Source of the DNA: Stenotrophomonas sp. MMGLT7
Lineage (GTDB): Bacteria > Pseudomonadota > Gammaproteobacteria > Xanthomonadales > Xanthomonadaceae
DNA length: 64,000 nt
Direction: 5' to 3'
Assembly: GCF_021168555.1 (NCBI RefSeq)
Contig: NZ_JAJOZS010000001.1
Coordinates: 186,001 to 250,000, forward strand
Position numbers and translations under genes: made by a program
Part shown: piece by piece, positions 63,354 through 64,000 of the stretch
How positions within the stretch are numbered: the first letter of the stretch is position 1
Layout: every line of letters starts with the position of its first letter
Notes under the pieces: model-generated
The model's input: only the letters and a program-made list of their open reading frames with translations
What the model was told of the DNA's origin: nothing
The model's database searches: none

Positions 63354-64000
63354 ATGAAATCCCTGCTCCGCAATGCCGCGCTGGTTGCCGGCCTGCTGCT
63401 CGCCGTCCCCGCCGCGCTGGCCGCGGATCCGCCCTCGCCGGACGAGCCCGGCGGCGACAAGGCCGGCCCGCCGGCACCGGCGCCGCTGCCGGCCGATGCC
63501 TCGGTGCGCCAGTCCACCCGCATCGACGGCCGCACGCTCGGCTACACCGCCACCGTCGGCACCCTGCCGGTCAAGGACGACAAGGGCAGGACCAGCGGCG
63601 AGGTGGTGTTCACCGCCTACACCGTCGAAGGCCGGGACCGGCCGGTGACGTTCGCCCTCAACGGTGGCCCGGGCGCGTCCTCGGTCTACCTCAACCTGGG
63701 CGCGATCGGGCCCAAGGTGGTCGCCTTCGGCGGCGCCGGCGACAGCGCCTCGGCGCCGGCCACGCTGCGCGACAACCCGGGCACCTGGCTGGACTTCACC
63801 GACCTGGTGTTCATCGACCCGGTCGGCACCGGCTTCAGCCGCGCGCTGGTCGGCGAGGAGGAGGCCAAGAAGCAGTTCTACAACCCCAAGGCCGACGTCG
63901 AGTACCTCTCGCGCACGATCTACGACTGGCTGGTCAGGAACGGGCGCCTGCAGTCGCGCAAGTACCTGGTCGGCGAGAGCTACGGCGGCTTCCGCGGCCC
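63354..64000 (+). CDS. Serine carboxypeptidase (peptidase S10) family protein, 3' end outside window
   Basis: About 215 residues visible from the ATG giving MKSLLRNAALVAG. Signal peptide 1-23 (LAVPAALA-AD), a Pro/Asp-rich linker (about 25-48), then the S10 alpha/beta-hydrolase fold: TFALNGGPGASSVYL (oxyanion region), DLVFIDPVGTGFSRAL and the nucleophile Ser in VGESYGGFRG. The Asp and His of the triad lie beyond base 64000. Periplasmic or secreted carboxypeptidase is inferred. Confidence 0.92.
   Translation, partial: MKSLLRNAALVAGLLLAVPAALAADPPSPDEPGGDKAGPPAPAPLPADASVRQSTRIDGRTLGYTATVGTLPVKDDKGRTSGEVVFTAYTVEGRDRPVTFALNGGPGASSVYLNLGAIGPKVVAFGGAGDSASAPATLRDNPGTWLDFTDLVFIDPVGTGFSRALVGEEEAKKQFYNPKADVEYLSRTIYDWLVRNGRLQSRKYLVGESYGGFRG

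Overview
The window is high-GC DNA from a gammaproteobacterium of the Xanthomonadaceae/Lysobacteraceae (Xanthomonas-Stenotrophomonas-Lysobacter-Luteimonas relatives). The support is gene order (pcnB-folK-panC-panD-pgi, lexA-recA-recX-alaS-csrA, rlmE-ftsH-folP-miaA-hfq-hflX, pyrG-kdsA-eno-ftsB-ispD-ispF-truD-surE-pcm-nlpD), a LexA operator of the Xanthomonas type (TTAG-N11-CTAA palindrome), GTAG-headed REP hairpins and proteins that read like Xanthomonas orthologues. The species cannot be named from the sequence alone.

Layout. 1-2.9 kb: 5' part of ispG and a RegB/RegA-type redox two-component pair. 3-8.1 kb: pgi, panD, panC, folK and pcnB, with panB missing from its usual place. 8.2-14.5 kb: tRNA-Glu, ferredoxin fdxA, a half-size BamC-like lipoprotein, dapA, gcvR, bcp, a PIN-PhoH ATPase, a lipoprotein and a YoaK/DUF1275 membrane protein. 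14.7-14.9 kb: two identical tRNA-Arg genes.

15.0-25.5 kb is the most distinctive region. It is a complete heme-scavenging locus built round a Slam / type XI secretion protein: FecI-like sigma factor, FecR anti-sigma, STN-domain TonB-dependent receptor, a non-lipidated hemophilin-like hemophore, Slam (TPR plus DUF560 barrel), heme oxygenase, a YbaN-family membrane protein and a private ExbB-ExbD-TonB set. Inferred flow: Slam exports the hemophore, the hemophore delivers heme to the receptor, TonB/ExbBD powers import, heme oxygenase releases iron, and the receptor's STN domain signals through FecR/FecI. The arrangement resembles the Acinetobacter HphA-Slam-hemO cluster. A Tat-exported TIM-barrel protein follows.

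27-43 kb is housekeeping: tRNA-Ser, csrA, alaS, recX, recA, lexA (with an operator that almost touches its start codon), an ABC1/UbiB kinase-like gene, pncC/cinA, a KgtP-type permease, hflX, hfq, miaA, folP, a 60-residue membrane protein, ftsH and rlmE. 43.4-48.3 kb holds yhbY, a Mth938-domain protein, a 151-bp tandem duplication of the 3' end of nlpD, nlpD, an ExoD family gene, pcm, surE and an Smr-domain gene.

48.7-52.2 kb holds an overlapping three-gene unit between surE/smr and truD: an Fe-S protein, a fumarate-reductase-like flavoprotein and a stand-alone NuoF-like NADH-binding protein. With no membrane anchor it looks like a soluble NADH-linked dicarboxylate oxidoreductase of unknown role. 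52.6-64 kb returns to core genes: truD, ispF, ispD, ftsB, eno, a small coupled membrane protein, kdsA, pyrG, a small exported acidic-tailed protein, parE, cdh and the 5' part of a serine carboxypeptidase. No CRISPR array, prophage or insertion sequence was seen.
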